From: Methanomicrobiales archaeon
Lineage (GTDB): Archaea; Halobacteriota; Methanomicrobia; Methanomicrobiales; Methanoculleaceae
Reading direction: 5' to 3'
NCBI GenBank assembly: GCA_019136335.1
Contig: JAGVUK010000039.1
Span: forward strand, 1-8,485
DNA length: 8,485 nucleotides
Shown here: piece by piece, positions 6,115-8,485 of the stretch
Layout: each line of letters begins with the position of its first letter
Position numbering within the stretch: the stretch's first letter is position 1
Made by a program: the position numbers and the translations under genes
Notes under the pieces: generated by a model
Database searches by the model: none
Told to the model about the DNA's origin: nothing
What the model saw: only the letters and a program-made list of their open reading frames with translations

Positions 6115-6305
6115 TTACGGAATACAGCCGCAGGAGCGTCTCCCCGGAACGCGGTCGTGCCGGCCGGGGATCTCCCCGTCCCGCCCATCCCCCGTAACGG
6201 GCGGCGGGCGCCCGGGAAGCATCCTCACGGCGGCAACCGGCCTGTGCCGGGTAGCGGGAATTCCAGTTGACATGGGGGCACCAGGCTCTGCAGGCGAGTG
6301 ATACG

Positions 6306-8485
6306 ATGAGCGAACCGTTGAGAGTGCTGTTGATCGGGGAGAGCCCCGGCGACGCGCGGAATATCCGCGAGATGCTCGGGGCGTGCGGGCGCGAGGTTGA
6401 GCTGATGCACCGTGAGCGCCCGGGGGACGGGCTTGCCCTGGTCTCGGAGGGGGGGGTCGAGGTGGTGCTCCTCGACCTCGACCACCCGGACGGCGGGGGG
6501 ACCGCCCTCATCGACCGCCTGCGCCGGACGGCGCCCGACGTGCCGGTCATCGCGCTCACCGCGGTGGGCAACGACCGTGCGGCACTCCGCGCGATGCAGC
6601 ACGGTGCGCAGGACTACCTGGTCAAAGGGAAGACCGGCGCGGACCTGCTCTGCCGGGCCGTCAGGTACGCACAGGAGCGGATGCGGGCGGAGGTTTTGCT
6701 CCGGCACTCGGAGGAGACCTACCGGAGGCTGGTCGAGAACCTCAACGAAGGCGTCATCGCGGTGGACGAGACCGGGTTCATCACCTTCGCCAACCCGCGC
6801 ATGGAGGAGATCCTCGGCCTTCCTGCAGAACGCCTGGTCGGGCTGCCGATCGCCGGGTTCATCGCCGGCGCCGGCGGCACCGTTCCGGCTGCCCAAAACC
6901 CGTTCTGCCGGCGGACCGACCAGAGGCAGGAGTTCGAACTGGACTTCCTCCGGCCACGCACTCGTGGTCACGTCGCCGATCGTCGATGCCGCCGGCGCCT
7001 TTGGGGGATGTCTTGCAGGGGTGCTCGACATCACCGGCCGCAAACAGGCCGAAGAGGCCCTCAGACAGAGCGAGCAGAAGTACCGGCTGGTCGTGGAGAG
7101 CCTCAGCGAAGGGATATGGGTGATCGACCAGAACGCCTGCACGTCGTTTGTCAACCCCCGGATGGCGGAGATGCTCGGCTACTCCCCCGAAGAGATGACC
7201 GGGAGATCCATCCATTCGTTCCTCCCCGCCTCCCACAGGGCCGCGATGCGGGACCGCCTGGAACGCCGGCGGGATGGAGTCCGGGAGCAGTACGAGTGCG
7301 AGTTCACCCGGAAGGGAGGCGACACCATCACCGCACTGCTGATCTCGTCGCCGTTCGTGGACGATGCCGGAGAGTTCCAGGGCTCGATCGCCGGTGTGAT
7401 GGATATCACCGAGCGGAAACGGGTGGAAGAGGAGATCCGGATCCGGAACGAGCAGCTCATGGTCCTCAACCAGGTGATCAGCGTCTCTGCCGCCTCGCTC
7501 TCTCTTGCCGAGCTCCTGGAGGAGTCGCTTGAGAAGACGCTCAACCTCATGGGGTTTCACGTCGGCATCGTCTACATGCTCGACGCCGAGCGTAAACGGG
7601 CCCTGCTGCAGCACCAGCGGGGGATGCCTCCCTCGTGCATGCCCAAAAACCGCGTGATCAAGGTCCACCACTGGCCGTTCAACTTCATCTTCATCGCCGG
7701 CCAACCCCGCTACATCGAACGGCAGGCCGACCTGAGTTCTATCGAGGCGACCATACTTGAGGAGTTCGACGTCTCGGCGCTCGCCTGCATCCCTCTTGTC
7801 GCCGAGTCGGTCGTTGTCGGGGCGGTGTACGCCGGCAGCAGGGAGAAAGGGTCGTTCTCCCGCGAGGAGAGGGCGCTTCTAGAGTCGATCGGAAAAGAGA
7901 TCGGTTCCGGCATCCTGAAAGGCATGCTTCACAAGAAGCTGGAGGCGGCAAACCGGGAGGCGAACCTGTATCTCGACATCATGACGCACGATATCAAGAA
8001 CGCCGAGAACGTATCGAGCCTCTACGCCGATCTCCTCATCGAGATGCTGGAGGGCGAGGCCGCGCGCTACGCGAAGAAGATCCAGAGCAGCATCCGCAAG
8101 AGCGCCGAGATCATCGGCAACGTCACCACGATCCGCCGGATCCACCACGATGCACCCGATGTCGGGCCGGTCGACCTCGACGCGGTCATCAGGGAAGAGG
8201 TCGACGCCTTCCCCGACGTCGCGATCGAGTTTTTGGGCGCTCGCTGCCCGGTCTGGGCGGATGATCTCCTCTGCGAGGTCTTCTCGAACCTCATCCGGAA
8301 CGCCGTCAGGTTCGGGGGTCAGGACGTCAGGATCGCTATCCGGGTGGAGGATTACGACGGCGAGAGCGTGATCGTCTCGGTTGAGGATACCGGCCCGGGC
8401 ATCCCCGACCCCATGAAGGAGTCGATCTTCCACCGGTTCGAGCGGGGGTGGGCCGAGGGATGTGGGGACGGGCTCGGGCTCTTCA
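6306..8485 (+). pseudogene. REC-PAS-PAS-GAF sensor histidine kinase, frameshifted, 3' end outside window
   Basis: The ATG at 6306 follows GAGTGAT and begins a receiver domain (about 5-122). It has phosphoacceptor D57 in LLDLDHPDGG, T85 and K107, but only one acidic residue (E12) where two are usual. A PAS domain starts at EETYRRLVENLNEG (136). Just after ELDFL (base 6950) the frame fails. The sequence resumes one base later in the next frame with GHALVVTSPIVDAAG, finishing that PAS. Then follow a second PAS (EQKYRLVVESLSEGIWVID to DITERK), a GAF domain (from about 7500 to 7915), the phosphoacceptor histidine in DIMTHDIKN (near 7986), the N box NLIRNAVRFG, VEDTGPGIP, IFHRFERG and GDGLGLF at the window end. 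No membrane segment is seen, so the sensor is probably cytoplasmic. Read literally, the first frame stops at about 7532 and makes no kinase. A sequencing slip is possible. Confidence 0.85.

Larger units (their letters stand above)
5871..6305. other. Long gene-free region and kinase leader
   Basis: I find no convincing gene in these 435 bases. Several frames are open on both strands, but their products are arginine- and proline-rich or have no family resemblance, as expected of GC-rich DNA. The region holds a hairpin with a UUCG loop (CGCCC 5880-5884 with GGGCG 5894-5898), palindromes at 6036-6051 and 6105-6114, a TATA box at 6085-6093, and further small hairpins in the probable 5' leader, such as CCGGC/GCCGG at 6237-6250. 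No T-run terminator is visible after the DUF1894 gene. Confidence 0.6.

Noticed and set aside
5844..6188. 114-codon minus-strand frame in the gene-free region
   Set aside because: It has no family resemblance, its Ala/Pro/Arg-rich composition reflects GC bias, and it runs opposite the TATA box and palindromes.
6225..7154. 309-codon minus-strand frame opposite the sensor kinase
   Set aside because: It is antisense to clear REC and PAS domains and its translation shows no domain of its own.
1..8485. CRISPR array, transposase, phage or defence island
   Set aside because: I saw no regularly spaced repeats, terminal inverted repeats, integrase, nuclease or toxin-antitoxin motif.

Overview
The window looks like chromosomal DNA of a methanogenic archaeon, most likely a high-GC member of the Methanomicrobiales close to Methanoculleus. 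This rests on two methanogen-restricted families (DUF1890 and DUF1894), an archaeal RPA-type single-strand DNA-binding protein N-terminus, lysine synthesis through DapL, archaeal TATA-like elements in front of genes, and GC-rich codon use. No rRNA, tRNA, transposon, phage or CRISPR structure is visible.

Left block, minus strand (1-2588): dapL (LL-diaminopimelate aminotransferase), lysA (diaminopimelate decarboxylase) and the start of an RPA-like gene. dapL and lysA overlap by four bases (GTGA), and the RPA-like gene begins two bases after the lysA stop. DapL makes LL-DAP from tetrahydrodipicolinate and LysA makes lysine from meso-DAP; the epimerase DapF that links them is not in the window. 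A short divergent intergenic region (2589-2703) separates this block from the next.

Middle block, plus strand (2704-5870): a cysteine desulfurase gene (nifS/iscS type) broken by an internal deletion; a 63-codon ORF overlapping its stop that reads like the N- and C-terminal ends of NifU/IscU with the middle missing; then, behind its own TATA element, a tightly overlapping run of cutA, fdhD, a DUF1890 gene and a DUF1894 gene. The desulfurase normally supplies sulfur for Fe-S clusters, for which NifU is the scaffold. FdhD handles sulfur for formate dehydrogenase maturation, so sulfur and metal handling is a plausible theme, but the two DUF proteins have no known function. The DUF1894 protein has an atypical C-terminal tail.

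Right block (5871-8485): about 435 bases with no convincing gene, containing palindromes and a good TATA box, followed by a large sensor kinase (REC, PAS, PAS, GAF, HisKA-like and HATPase domains). It is interrupted by a frameshift near base 6951 and runs off the right edge within the ATP-binding G2 box.

I do not see a clear new multi-gene system. The most unusual signals are the two neighbouring damaged Fe-S genes, the close coupling of fdhD to two methanogen-only genes of unknown function, and the regulatory-looking leader of the kinase. Several genes in a short stretch carry lesions, so either local gene decay or assembly and base-calling errors must be considered.
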